From: Tachypleus tridentatus
Taxonomy: Eukaryota > Arthropoda > Merostomata > Xiphosura > Limulidae
DNA: 64,000 bases
Assembly (NCBI RefSeq): GCF_004210375.1
Contig: NC_134825.1
Coordinates: forward strand, 40,480,348 to 40,544,347
Direction of reading: 5' to 3'
Positions 44,551 to 56,125 of this stretch are shown here, piece by piece. How positions within the stretch are numbered: the first letter of the stretch is position 1; the number at the start of each line of letters is the position of its first letter. Position numbers and translations under genes: made by a program. Under the pieces are notes generated by a model. The model saw only the letters and a list, made by a program, of their open reading frames with translations. It had not been told where the DNA came from and did no database searches.

Positions 44551-46388
44551 GGAGGAGTGTATAATTTGTTAGACTATCAGTATTGCAGGAGTGTATAATG
44601 TATTATATTATCAGTATTGAGGGTTTGTATAATGTATTAAACTATCAGTGTTGCAGGAGCATGTAATATATTAGACTATCTGTGTTGCAGGAGTGTATAA
44701 TGTATTAGATTATCTGTGTTGCAGATGTGTATAATGTATTAGACTATCTGTGTTGCAGGAGTGTATAATGTATTAGATTATCTGTGTTGCAGGAGTGTAT
44801 GATGTATTATACTATCTGTGTTGCAGGAGTGTATAATGTATTAGATTATCTGTGTTGCAGATGTGTATAATGTATTAGATTATCTGTGTTGCAGATGTGT
44901 ATAATGTATTAGATTATCTGTGTTGCAGGAGTGTATGATGTATTATACTATCTGTGTTGCAGGAGTGTATAATGTATTAGATTATCTGTGTTGCAGATGT
45001 GTATAATGTATTAGATTATTTGTGTTGCAGATGTGTATAATGTATTAGATTATCTGTGTTGCAGGAGTGTATGATGTATTATACTATCTGTGTTGCAGGA
45101 GTGTATAATGTATTAGACTATCTGTGTTGCAGATGTGTATAATGTATTAGATTATCTGTGTTGCAGGAGTGTATGATGTATTATACTATCTGTGTTGCAG
45201 GAGTGTATAATGTATTAGATTATCTGTGTTGCAGATGTGTATAATGTATTAGATTATCTGTGTTGCAGGAGTGTATGATGTATTAGACTATCTGTGTTGC
45301 AGGAGTGTATAATGTATTAGATTATCTGTGTTGCAGATGTGTATAATGTATTAGATTATCTGTGTTGCAGATGTGTATAATGTATTATACTATCTGTGTT
45401 GCAGGAGTGTATAATGTATTAGATTATCTGTGTTGCAGATGTGTATAATGTATTAGATTATCTGTGTTGCAGATGTGTATAATGTATTAGATTATCTGTG
45501 TTGCAGGAGTGTATAATGTATTAGATTATCTGTGTTGCAGGAGTGTATGATGTATTATACTATCTGTGTTGCAGGAGTGTATAATGTATTAGATTATCTG
45601 TGTTGCAGATGTGTATAATGTATTAGATTATCTGTGTTGCAGATGTGTATAATGTATTAGATTATCTGTGTTGCAGGAGTGTATGATGTATTATACTATC
45701 TGTGTTGCAGGAGTGTATAATGTATTAGATTATCTGTGTTGCAGATGTGTATAATGTATTAGATTATCTGTGTTGCAGGAGTGTGTAATGTATTAGATTA
45801 TCTGTGTTGCAGGTGTGTATAATGTATTAGATTATCTGTGTTGCAGATGTGTATAATGTATTAGATTATCTGTGTTGCAGGAGTGTATAATGTATTATAC
45901 TATCTGTGTTGCAGGAGTGTGTAATGTATTATACTATCTGTGTTGCAGATGTGTATAATGTATTAGATTATCTGTGTTGCAGATGTGTATAATGTATTAG
46001 ATTATCTGTGTTGCAGATGTGTATAATGTATTAGATTATCTGTGTTGCAGATGTGTATAATGTATTAGATTATTTGTGTTGCAGGAGTGTATAATGTATT
46101 ATACTATCTGTGTTGCAGGAGTGTATAATGTATTAGATTATCTGTGTTGCAGATGTGTATAATGTATTAGATTATCTGTGTTGCAGATGTGTATAATGTA
46201 TTAGATTATCTGTGTTGCAGATGTGTATAATGTATTAGATTATTTGTGTTGCAGATGTGTATAATGTATTAGATTATCTGTGTTGCAGGAGTGTGTAATG
46301 TATTAGACTACCTGTGTTGCAGGAGCGTATAATGTATTAGATTATCAGTATTGCAGGAGTGTTTAATGTATTGAACTATGAGTATTGA
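44551..46388. repeat. Minisatellite, 34-bp unit, about 54 copies, tetramer higher-order pattern
   Basis: The unit is TTGCAG(GAG or ATG)TGTATAATG followed by TATTAGATTATCTGTG. Variants recur in the order GAGTGTATGATG, GAGTGTATAATG, ATGTGT, ATGTGT with a 136-bp period (for example at 44793, 44929 and 45065) and shorter trimer steps elsewhere. Each unit carries a TCTGTGTTGCAG acceptor-like string. Confidence 0.97.
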
Positions 46389-47385
46389 TACTGTGTTATT
46401 TTAAGCTTATAATATTGTATTGTTCTTAGTTTGATACACACAGGGAAGAAGGATCATTCTTCAAATCTAATTATCTTATGCGTAAAATGCTGAAAGTGGT
46501 AAAATATTACCTAGGGATCACATGTATTATAGAAATAAAAATATAAAGTGCACTTTCTCTAGTGAAAGAAATAAGGAAGTCACTCTGAAGAAAATGAATA
46601 TTTTATATAGTCCACGCGTCACACGAAAATTTAAACAAGAGAGAAATGCCATGAGCGCTACTCCTTGTAAACGTCTGTCTTCGATTGCATATTGTTTTCC
46701 AAGCTTACTAAATGTTTTCCTATTTAGTGGAAAAGACGCAAAGATGTGATTCTTAAGTTGTTCAGTATCATGAACGTTTCATTTTTCAGCAATGGATCCT
46801 CACTGCGATGATAGACGACTCCTTTTCAAAAAGTGTAAAAGAGCAAACCATCACTGTTACTAAAACATGCTACATACTACTTATATATAGCTTTTAACAT
46901 GATTTTTTAATCTTCGCTGTTATAAAACATTTATTTTGAAATTTTATGAAGTTTCTTTCAGCCATGAAGCTCACTTGAATCCTTGTAAAATGGCTTGCGA
47001 TTAAGACTCCCATAATTCCAATAGCCAGTCTCATAAAAACATTGTTACAAAAATGTATCGTATGCTGTAGATTACACACGAATGTTCTAGATGTCAGATC
47101 ATAGATGTAAGACGTTATATTTTTACAATGAGTTAACAACAGCTTATACACTTTTTTTAGTTACATGTTTATTTATCTCAGGAAATTACTGTATAATAAT
47201 AACTTAACTTTAACTGAAGATACAGTTGGTTGGATCTGAAAACCTGTCGTCATAATGCTTTTTATTGCAATTGTTTTTCATAAACACAGAGATTAGTTTC
47301 TGCCAGATTTCTATATTTTTAACACAACCTTAAAAACATCTATAGTATTGTTGAGATTTAAGTATGCTTTGTTAGGTATTAGGAA
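46389..47385. other. No gene recognised
   Basis: A plus-strand frame at 46522-46749 (75 residues, basic) and a minus-strand frame at 47151-46894 have no recognisable motif or splice context. Confidence 0.45.
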
Positions 47386-47562
47386 CTGACGGCAGACTCG
47401 CCATAATTCTTAAAGCAACGCATTTTCCTGCCTCTTTTATTGCTAGGTTTCAAAGCCAAAACGAGGTTAACTTATGGCGAACATTTGTCGAAGCTAGAAT
47501 TCGAACCCATGTCCTCTGGTTAGAGAGTAAAGGCTTTATCAATTAGTCTAGGCTAAACGACC
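47386..47562 (-). mobile_element. Possible third tRNA-derived SINE (family C)
   Basis: On the minus strand, 47562-47497 has tRNA-like features: AGCCTAGACTAATTGATAAA (A-box region), GCCTTTACTCTCTAACCAGA (anticodon arm) and the B box GGGTTCGAATTC. A body follows with CGCCATAAGTTAACCTCG. It matches neither family A nor B. Only one copy was noticed, so whether it is a repeat is unproven; a decayed tRNA pseudogene is the alternative. Confidence 0.5.
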
Positions 47563-47669
47563 TTCGTCCACCACATTGAAAGCAGTTTCTTCTGGGCAAA
47601 GTAAACACTTATTACAAAAACTGTTTGCATCTAAATATTTAAAGCAACGTCTCGACTATACGCGTTATT

Positions 47670-48625
47670 CTTCAGGTTTCACTGCTAATACCAACTTACG
47701 GATGTTTCGTGCATCACTGCTAATACCAGGGTATGGCAATTTCAGGCTTATAGAGGCTCCAGATTTCAATGTGAATAGTAGGTTGTAGGAGTTTCGGGTA
47801 TCATTGCGAATACTAAGTTTTCGAAGATTGGAGCTTCACTGCAAATACACAGTTCTAGAAGTTTTAGGCTTTATTTTCTGTACCAGATTGTAGAAGTTTT
47901 AGGCTTCACTCCTTATACCAGATTGTAGAAATTTCAGGCTTCACTGCCTATACAAGGTTGTAGAAGTTTCAGGCTTCACTGCCTATGCCAGGTTGCAGAA
48001 GGTTCAGGCTTCACTGCCTATGCCAGGTTGCAGAAGGTTCAAGCTTCACTGCCTATGCCAGGTTACAGAAGGTTCAAGCTTCATTGCCTATGCCAGGTTG
48101 CAGAAGGTTCAAGCTTCACTGCCTATGCCAGGTTGCAGAAGGTTCAGGCTTCACTCCCTATACAAGGTTGTGGAAGTTTCAGGCTTCACTGCCTATGCCA
48201 GGTTGCAGAAGGTTCAAGCTTCACTGCCTATGCCAGGTTACAGAAGGTTCAAGCTTCATTGCCTATGCCAGGTTGCAGAAGGTTCAAGCTTCACTGCCTA
48301 TGCCAGGTTGCAGAAGGTTCAGGCTTCACTGCCTATGCCAGGTTGCAGAAGGTTCAGGCTTCACTGCCTATGCCAGGTTGCAGAAGGTTCAAGCGTCACT
48401 GCCTATGCCAGGTTGCAGAAGGTTCAGGCTTCACTGCCTATGCCAGGTTGCAGAAGGTTCAGGCTTCACTGCCTATGCCAGGTTGCAGAAGGTTCAGGCT
48501 TCACTGCCTATGCCAGGTTGCAGAAGGTTCAGGCTTCACTGCCTATGCCAGGTTGCAGAAGGTTCAGGCTACACTGCCTATGCCAGGTTATAGATGGTTC
48601 AAGCTTCACTAAGAATACCAGGAGT
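47670..48625. repeat. Minisatellite, 35-bp unit, about 27 copies, decayed at its left edge
   Basis: The unit is TTCAGGCTTCACTGCCTATG followed by CCAGGTTGCAGAAGG. Units from about 47960 to 48600 are nearly identical; those from 47670 to 47950 diverge progressively, the pattern expected from unequal exchange acting mainly on the interior. The unit has no stop codon in any plus frame, so three overlapping frames of about 200 codons run through it. They are repeat artefacts unless transcription is shown. Confidence 0.96.
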
Positions 48626-49627
48626 TTGTATTAAATGATTGATGAGATTCGTGTATATCGGTTTAAATTATAACAGCCGCATGTAACGTGAATTCAAAGA
48701 GAGAAGATGTTAGTACAAACCAATACATTAACAAATGGAAAGCAACAACAAAAAGAGTTGTGCTGAAAATAAGTGTTCAGGTATGGTGTGATAATCAGGA
48801 GAGTCAGATACATAACACATCGATAAGTGTAAATAAAGAGTGTCTACTTCAACGATGACCATTCATTCACTCTTACGTGGTCTGAAAATAGGGTTATATT
48901 CTGGGCTTTATTTCTTACGTTTGCCATCAAAAACAAATGCTGAGATCGACGCTCGTATACGGGTGCGCAGAGGGAAAATAAAATATCACGAGACGAGGAA
49001 ATCTTTATCTTTGTTTTCAACTTGCCAAAGAGGTTTTCTCAAGCGATTGCCTAGTCTTAATGAAGTACCGTTGATAAAATGCCGTTACAATGTATGCATC
49101 TGATACAATAAATTATACAATCGGATGTACGTGTAAATTGTTTTTTTGTTGTATTCTATCTTAACGCACTGATTTCAAATAATACTTTCTCTCCAATCAG
49201 ATCACATGTAATTGTTACAGTTAAAACTGACACGTCAAAGCCATAGGGGCAATTAAACTATACGATAGGCCTAATAATAGTAAAAACAAATCGCACTCGA
49301 ATGGAGATGTATTATTTTTGTTACTTAGTTCAACTCATAGGGAAGGTAACAGCATGATATTAAATCTAGTTTTTATCTGTTGCATGAATATCTCAGATTG
49401 GAAGTTTTATTTTACGCGATTCTAGTTTCAAATTCGAAATAGAAAAAACGACCTGTAGTCTGGTGTGGTTTTTATTACTATTATCAGGCAAATTACTCAG
49501 ATTTATCACGCATTGAGCTTCCTTTCAATATAAAACCCTATAATCTAATATTCGGAGCAGAAACCTCGAAAAGTGATTGCTATGAATAATTAACTTTAAA
49601 TATTACGTAGGTTAGTTTGTTTTTTAG
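48626..49627. other. No gene recognised
   Basis: A plus-strand frame at 48855-49103 starting MTIHSLLRGLKIGLYSG has no known domain. The rest is AT-rich. Confidence 0.4.
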
Positions 49628-49697
49628 TTTTATTATATTTACGGTCCCCCATGAATCTTCTAGAAACAATGGCAGGCTGGCAAACAGAAATCAGGAC
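49628..49697 (+). CDS. Candidate 70-bp exon with start codon
   Basis: TTAGTTTGTTTTTTAG ends at 49627, and GAC/GTAAGT follows at 49697. One frame is open throughout and contains two in-frame ATGs, at 49651 and 49669 (the second in the context AACAATGGC), giving MNLLETMAGWQTEIR and phase 2 at the donor. This looks like a first coding exon after a UTR intron. No homology is recognised and no partner exon was found. Confidence 0.27.
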
Positions 49698-50283
49698 GTA
49701 AGTAAGAAAATTACTAATTAATTACTAGTGATTGATTAAGACATATATTTTTACTAGGTATATTCTCTAATAATCATTGTAGATCGTGTTTCTTTGTTAT
49801 TGTGAGTTTTGGATTTTAAGAACCTATTAATGAACCCATAATTTTAAATTCAAACTAGACTAATTCATTTTAAGAATATCAAATTTATAACAGCTGTTAT
49901 AATTGGAAGTTGAATTAACAAACACATACGTATTTTCCGAGTACATGAGAACTGAACATAAAAATATCGAAGTAAAACAAAATATCCGAAAGTAGTAAAT
50001 ATTTTACAACATTTTTTATTAATTCGAAACTAATATAAAAATTGAAATTCATATTTATTTTAAGTGATAGAGGGCAGTATAGTGCCAGTAACTAAGCAAC
50101 TGTTGTAACCGTTTAATTTCTCATCGTTAAAAATCGTAAAGTAGTATTCGTCATTTTATGCTTATGAGTAAGTTCAGAATATTTAAAGAACTGACCAAAT
50201 CAGAAAAGCGATAATAAGTGGCCATCTTATGAAAACTGGATCTAATACCATGGTTTTTTTTTTCTTTACGAAGGACATGCGTA
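49698..50283. other. No gene recognised
   Basis: AT-rich, without supported features. Confidence 0.5.
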
Positions 50284-50545
50284 TCCTTGTAATTAAGTTG
50301 CTAGGCTGTGAATCAGAGGGTAAAATGCTACGTGTTCTGTTGCCGCAGAATCGACCAGCAAACTTTTGAGCCATGGGAGAGTTATAAAAGTGACGGTCAT
50401 ATCCCATTATTAGGTTAAACAAGAGTTGGCTATGGAAGCTGCTAACTGCTAGTTGTCTATCTTCTTTTCCATCAGTTGAAATTAAGAGAAGTTTAGTATT
50501 GATAGCCTTTATGTAGCTTTACACGAATACCTGAAACGTATAAAA
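50284..50545 (+). mobile_element. Family A SINE, very old copy
   Basis: The order of family A is kept, but most positions are blurred: AATCAGAGGGTAAAATGC, GAGTTATAAAAGTGACGGTC, AAGAGTTGGCTATGG, TAGCTTTACACGAATA. Confidence 0.65.
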
Positions 50546-50678
50546 GAACAACTGTGTTCGTGAAATTTTTGATGTTGCCTTGGATTTGTAACAATTTCAC
50601 TCTGTCGTGAATGAACAGGAAACAGACAAGACAGGGCGTAATTTCAAACATACGAAGAAACATTTAGTAATACAAGGT

Positions 50679-50937
50679 GTGGTCCGACAAATCCAGGTGG
50701 ATAAGGCGCTTGATTCGTAATCTGAGGGTCGCGAGTTCGAATCCCCACCACACCAAACAGGCTTGCTATTTCAGCCATGCAGGCATCATAATGTGACGGT
50801 CAGTCTCACTGTTCATTAGTAAGAGTAGCTCAAGAGTTGGCGGTTGATGGTGATGACTAACTGCCTTCCCCCTTGGTTAATACTGATAAATTAAGCCGTC
50901 GTGTAAATTTGCGCGAAATTAAAAAACAAACAAACAA
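50679..50937 (+). mobile_element. Family A SINE
   Basis: The head has CAGGTGGATAAGGCGCTTGA and GGTCGCGAGTTCGAATCCCC. The tail is TTTGCGCGAAATTAAAAAAC plus ACAAACAA. The region before the tail is shortened. Confidence 0.9.
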
Positions 50938-51194
50938 TGATACGAGGGGCCACGAATGATTTTGTTGTGAAAAATCTTAATTAACTCGTAATTTTGATTA
51001 ATGTTTTTATCTTTTGCTTGAGAAAATCATTAGATTAAAATCAATGTTCTTTTGGTAATGTAGTTTTGAGCCTTTTAAATGGGAAGTACAAAAATAATTA
51101 TGCGATTGGAAGAAAAATCCTCCGTTACAAATTATTTAGTTCTCACTTGAATACGAGAAACGACTAAAACCTATTAAACTTCATAGTAACTTAG

Positions 51195-51753
51195 ACTCCA
51201 GGGCCTTGATGTGTAGGTCAAGCCTCTTCCTTTATCATAATTTCACGTTTACTCCAGGGCCTTGATGTGTAGGTCAAGCCTTTTCTTTTATCATAACGTC
51301 ACGTTTACTCCAGGGCCTTGATGTGTAGGTCAAGCCTTTTCTTTTATCATAACGTCACGTTTACTCCAGGGCCTTGATGTGTAGGTCAGGCCTCTTCTTT
51401 TATCATAACGTCACGTTTACTCCAGGGCCTTGATGTGTAGGTCAAGCCTCTTCTTTTATCATAACGTCACGTTTACTCCAGGGCCTTGATGTGTAGGTCA
51501 AGCCTTCTCTTTTATCATAACGTCACGTTTACTCCAGGGCCTTGATGTGTAGGTCAAGCCTTTTCTTTTATCATAACGTCACGTTTACTCCAGGGCCTTG
51601 ATGTGTAGGTCAAGCCTCTTCTTTCATCATAACGTCACGTTTACTCCAGGGCCTTGATGTGTAGGTCAAGCCTTTTCTTTTATCATAACGTCACGTTTAC
51701 TCCAGGGCCTTGATGTGTAGGTCAAGCCTCTTCTTTCATCTTAACGTCACGTT
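51195..51753. repeat. Minisatellite, 56-bp unit, 10 copies, CRE-like site in most units
   Basis: Units begin ACTCCAGGGCCTTGATGTGT and end with TATCATAACGTCACGTTT at exact 56-bp steps from 51195 to 51699. Most units contain AACGTCACGTT, a near-palindrome holding ACGTCA. Units are almost identical. Confidence 0.97.
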
Positions 51754-51805
51754 TGAAATATTTCGCAGATGCTTATTTCGATTCCATCCGTTGCTTACGT
51801 TTGAA

Positions 51806-51823
51806 ATGTCGAGAAGAAAACAG
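51806..51823 (+). CDS. Candidate first coding exon encoding MSRRKQ
   Basis: ATGTCGAGAAGAAAACAG encodes MSRRKQ, the N-terminal NuRD-binding motif shared by zinc-finger repressors of the SALL, BCL11, FOG and ZNF423/521 groups, where it is encoded at the start of the first coding exon. CAG/GT follows at once, but the donor continues GTTTTC, which is poor. The frame otherwise runs to a stop at 51914 as VFFSCRKCFDHATLVFSTTA and onward, with no zinc finger. The exact hexapeptide at an ATG is unlikely by chance, yet nothing else here supports such a gene. Confidence 0.25.
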
Positions 51824-54600
51824 GTTTTCTTTTCCTGCAGGAAATGTTTTGATCACGCAACACTTGTGTTCTCTACGACAGCGAAATGCGATTCGGTGCA
51901 TTCCATAAATGTTTAGCACACGCTGGGCTAAGCTCAACTAAGGCATTTGGTCAAGCAATGTGCATGTACAGCATATCAGTAAGGAAAAAAATAACGAAAA
52001 AGTGTATGTTTCTATCTATATATGTGCTTCGTTCAAACGTAATGCTTGAACGAAAAATTCTGAAATGTTTTTAAAACATTCATGAATATCATTCGCTATA
52101 GATTCCCTAGTATAATGATATTAAGAAACAGATTTGTTTACGAACTTTTGGGAATACGCTTTCCTAATTATGAAATATTACGAACGTTTTGAAAAAAAAT
52201 ATAACGTAAATATATATTCACTGTTGTTCTCCTGTGACTCAGCGGCAGGTTTGAGGGCTTCTAACGCTAAAATTCAGACTGCGGTCCTTACAATGAGCAC
52301 AACACAGACACCCCACAATGCATATTTGTGTTGATGGAACTTTGTTGAATGAAGACGCAAGTGTAGAGGACGACGTTTCGAAAGTCTTCCACCTTAGGTA
52401 TTCAGATTCATATTTGTGTTGTTACCAAAAACTATATTTGTTACGTTTAGTTAATCAGGATCGGAGTGCTCTGTAATAATGTTAAAGTTTAGCACAACTG
52501 TGCAAAAAGTATTGAAAACGTTTCGAGTAATAACCTAAAGAAGTAGATTCACTGTATAAGAGAGATAATAATTTAGTCAACGTTTCGCCCTAACGACTTT
52601 CATTTTTGAACACATTTTTTTTTCCTTTATAGCAGTTTTATTTTCTAGATTTTAAGTATTTGAAATTTCATCGCAACAAACGAAGTTTCTGTTTCTTTAT
52701 TATAAAATACAATATCAGAAGATTAATCAAAGTAATAATGTCAATATTTAATCTTTAACTTTTGTTTAATCGAGATAAACAAAGAGCACTTAAGCCTTTT
52801 CTGCGAAATTATAATAAAATTACTCCTCTACTTGAGAATTCATACGTGATCTAAAGTTTAACTTGCCGTACTACAAATCTGAAAATCCAAGGTTCGAGAT
52901 CGCTACGTACTCTTAAGCATACTCTGCACTTTCGTCAATTATAAAGTTATTATAAATGCGTGTTATAAAAGTAAAAATCAATTACGTTATTTTATTATAA
53001 AAGTAGTCGTGCAGACAGGAGGCGCTGTTTATTGGTTACGCCCTTCCCTTCTTTAGTAACAAAGTTCAAAATTATAGTTCTAAACGTAGTCAAAACAATA
53101 CACTAAAAATTATTCATCGACATAAAACTAACTCAAAGAAACACAAGAAGGGCCAGTAAATGGTACCTTAGAAGTAATAACATCATCACAGAGAGAGTAA
53201 GATGTGATAAGCAATTAAAATAATGAACCAACATATGGACCTACTAAAGAAGATCCAACACAATGAAATGGCCAATCTCGTAGCAATAAGTGGTTGGAAG
53301 TAACTGTAGCAGAGCTTGTACTTAGATGCCACATCGAAAAGTCGACGCTTTTACTATCTCGTTTAAGATTGCCCCTTACTGTGCGTTTATTTAATGTTCC
53401 AAGACTGGTTCGGTGAGGATTCGAGGCATAATTTGATTGCACCTCGAAGTTTGTTTTTCTTTTTCTCTCACATACGCTTTCTCTTGCAACATTAGTGGAT
53501 CGTATTATACATTTATGAAAGCTGGCACCAATTTGTACTGCAGTATTTTAGGGTCGTTAGTTTAGCATTAAAGATATATGATGTATTCATCGATAATTTC
53601 TTCCGTCCTGTCTTTCAGTTCCGGGTAAAGAAACCTGATGGAGGCGCGGATTTTCATTTCCTTTCTAATTTTCTTCTTTTTTTTCCCCCTTTTATCGAAC
53701 ATAAAAGTAGAATAAACTGAAGAAAAAACTTCAATGTATGTACACACGTGTTCAGATGTTCCATATAAATGTCGAAATGTCGCTTTGTCAGGGAAGGCTA
53801 CTGAAACACCAATGATATAAAAATAAATTGGCACAGAACGAACAATCGGCTAGAACTGGAATGTAAAACCGTGAAAGTGTTTTATGTGCCGTAAACCTTT
53901 CATTTTCTATGCGTGCAGTAAAAATACTACCCAATATGAAGTGTTAGGTTATAGTCTCAGCTCTTTTTATGAAGCCTCTGATAGGCTAAAAGCGTAAATC
54001 TATAACATATAACCTGTACTTTAATCAGTGACTTATATAAACTGGCAGGCTACAACAAAACCCATATTATTCTGATGTGGCCAAACCTGGACGGATACGA
54101 GAAACATCTTTTTCACACATCGTATAATATTGAGTGATATACTGATGAATTCTTTTCACCTTTATGGTTAAAGTTAAACTTTAGATCAAGTACGAATTTT
54201 CAAGGTATAATTTATTAGAATTATATTGAGTTGGCTTGAGTGCTCCTTGTTTACGAAGATCAAGTTGACATTAAAGATTAAATATTGACATTGCCACTTT
54301 AATTAATATATATTGTTGAAAAATAATTTTGAAAGAACTACTGGTGTCTTATCAAATAGTGCAAATTTAAAGCAATTCAGCTACGTGTTATATCAAACTC
54401 ACGAAAACATGTATATATATATATATATATTACATTAAAGGACTACAGATGGTTATTCGCCTCTGCACAGCTCTGACGAGATAATTATATAAAAATATAA
54501 CATTTTTATTACAGAAGTATGCACAAGCTAATACCTGATCGCGTTAGTAAAAATCTAACAACATACTTTTCTTATTTTTATGTATTTAGTGTTAAATTAG
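51824..54600. other. No gene recognised; fragments of old repeats
   Basis: Contains a degraded family B SINE at about 52234-52335. Two short motifs GACGACGTTTCGAAAGTC (about 52371) and GTCAACGTTTCGCCC (about 52575) resemble the hammerhead-bearing end of the Penelope-like element. A TA microsatellite lies at 54413-54430. Minus-strand frames at 53442-53215 and 53834-53568 have no motif I can name. Confidence 0.45.
52234..52335 (+). mobile_element. Family B SINE, degraded
   Basis: GTGACTCAGCGGCAGG, TTCTAACGCTAAAATTCAG and a weak tail follow the family order. Confidence 0.5.
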
Positions 54601-54872
54601 TTTGGTTTGTTTTGAATATCGCACAAAGCTACACGAGGGCTATCTGCGCTAACCGTCCCTAATTTAGCAGTGTAAGACTACAAGGAAGGCAGCTAGTCAT
54701 CACCACTCACTGCCGACTCTTCGGCTACTCTTTTACCAGTGAGCAGTGGGATTTACCATCAAATTATAATATCCCACGGCTGAAAGGGCGAGCTATTTGA
54801 CCTTATGGGGATTCGAACCAGCGACCCTCAAATTATGAGTCGAGTGCCTTAAGCACCTGGCCATGCCGGGTC
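54601..54872 (-). mobile_element. Family A SINE
   Basis: The tail ATCGCACAAAGCTACACGAG lies at the left and the head GGCCATGCCGGGTC at the right, with B box GGTTCGAATCCCC on the minus strand. The flanks GTGTTAAATT and TTGTTAAATA may be a target duplication. Confidence 0.92.
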
Positions 54873-55155
54873 TCTTGTTAAATATCCTTCTAAATATAGG
54901 ATTAATAATATTGGGATTAGGAACGTTGTGATTCTTTCACCCAGATCTTAACCTCTCATTGGATCTTTAGTTTCATTTCTACTTTTGCATCTGCTGTTTT
55001 ATTTACGCCTGATACACAGAATGTTCTCCTAGTGCTCTTGATTATTGTGGCCGCAGATATAACGAGTTTCAAAAAACTCTGATACTTTAACACGTATGAA
55101 ATAAGTAATTTTACATTCATTATTTACAGTTTTGTTGGTGCGCACGTCTACAATA

Positions 55156-55434
55156 GGGTCCGGCATGGCCAAGCGCGTTAAGGCGTGCGACTCGTAATCT
55201 GAGGGTTGCGGATTCGAATCCCCGTCACACCAAACATGCTCGCCCTTCCAGCTGCAAAGGCGTTATAATTTGACGGTTAATCCCACTATTCGTTGGTAAA
55301 AGAGTAGCCCAAGAGTTGGCAGTGGGTGGTGATGACTAGCTGCCTTCCCTCTAGTTTTACACTGCTAAATCAGGGACGGCTAGCACAGATAGTCCTCGAG
55401 TAGCTTTGTGCGAAATTAAAAAACAAACAAACAC
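55156..55434 (+). mobile_element. Family A SINE with target duplication
   Basis: The head reads GGTCCGGCATGGCCAAGCGC and the B box is GATTCGAATCC. The flanks CACGTCTACAATA and CACGTCTTTAATA differ at two of 13 positions. It lies head to head with the copy at 54601-54872, 283 bp apart. Confidence 0.94.
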
Positions 55435-55825
55435 ACGTCTTTAATAACAATGCTGTATTTTTATATAAATGTAGGTATTTCGAGACAAAGAATTTACTTT
55501 TTTCTTTAAGTATTAGTTGGACCAAACGCGACTCATATTTTAACTTGTCCAGAAGTTGGAGTTCTGGGTGCGCTATAAGGCTGCCGATTAAAACCTATTA
55601 TTCGACTGGAGTAGTCTTAATTGGTTGCGGGTGATGTTTACCGAACTTAGTTCCCGCTGGTTTATCTATTTAACGTTAGGAGTTGCTCGGCCTAAATAGC
55701 TTTTTGTGTAGCTTTTGGTCAGTATTCTGAAACAGAAACAATTATTTAGAATTTCAGACTTTTAGCTTCTTTTATATTGAATCAAAACAACAATATTTTC
55801 ACAGAGGCTTGTGTAGAATTTGTTT

Positions 55826-55903
55826 GTGTAAAGTTAAGCACAAGGCCACACAATTGACTATTTGCGCTTTGCCCACGATGTTATGCGACTGAGGGACAGT
55901 TGT
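55826..55903 (-). mobile_element. Family B SINE, internally deleted
   Basis: TTAAGCACAAGGCCACACAA and CTTTGCCCACGATG are followed directly by TGCGACTGAGGGACA, so the central B-box part has been lost. Confidence 0.65.
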
Positions 55904-56007
55904 ATATTATTAAGGTTTACGTCATCATTAATTCCACAGAGTTTAAGACGAAATCCTTCTTAAACGTTATTTTCTATCTTTCCTAGACAATAAATTTGGA
56001 CTCTGGC

Positions 56008-56125
56008 ACAACATATATCTGCAGACTTACAACGCTAAAATCAGGGGTTCGATTCTCCTCGGTGGACTGATAAGAAAACTCGATGTGGCTTTGCAGGCAC
56101 ACACTTACAGAGCTAGAAGCTGTGT
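56008..56125 (+). mobile_element. Family B-like SINE, degraded
   Basis: It has TCTGCAGACTTACAACGC, the clear B box GGGGTTCGATTCTCC, then CGGTGGACTGATAAG and a blurred tail. Confidence 0.65.

Noticed and set aside
47985..48634. Three overlapping long plus-strand frames of about 200 codons
   Set aside because: All three frames of a 35-bp tandem repeat lack stops. That is a property of the unit, and there is no evidence of coding selection.
53215..53442. Minus-strand frame with TVRGNLKRDSKS, considered as a transposase helix
   Set aside because: No second transposase motif and no terminal repeats found. The resemblance is too short.
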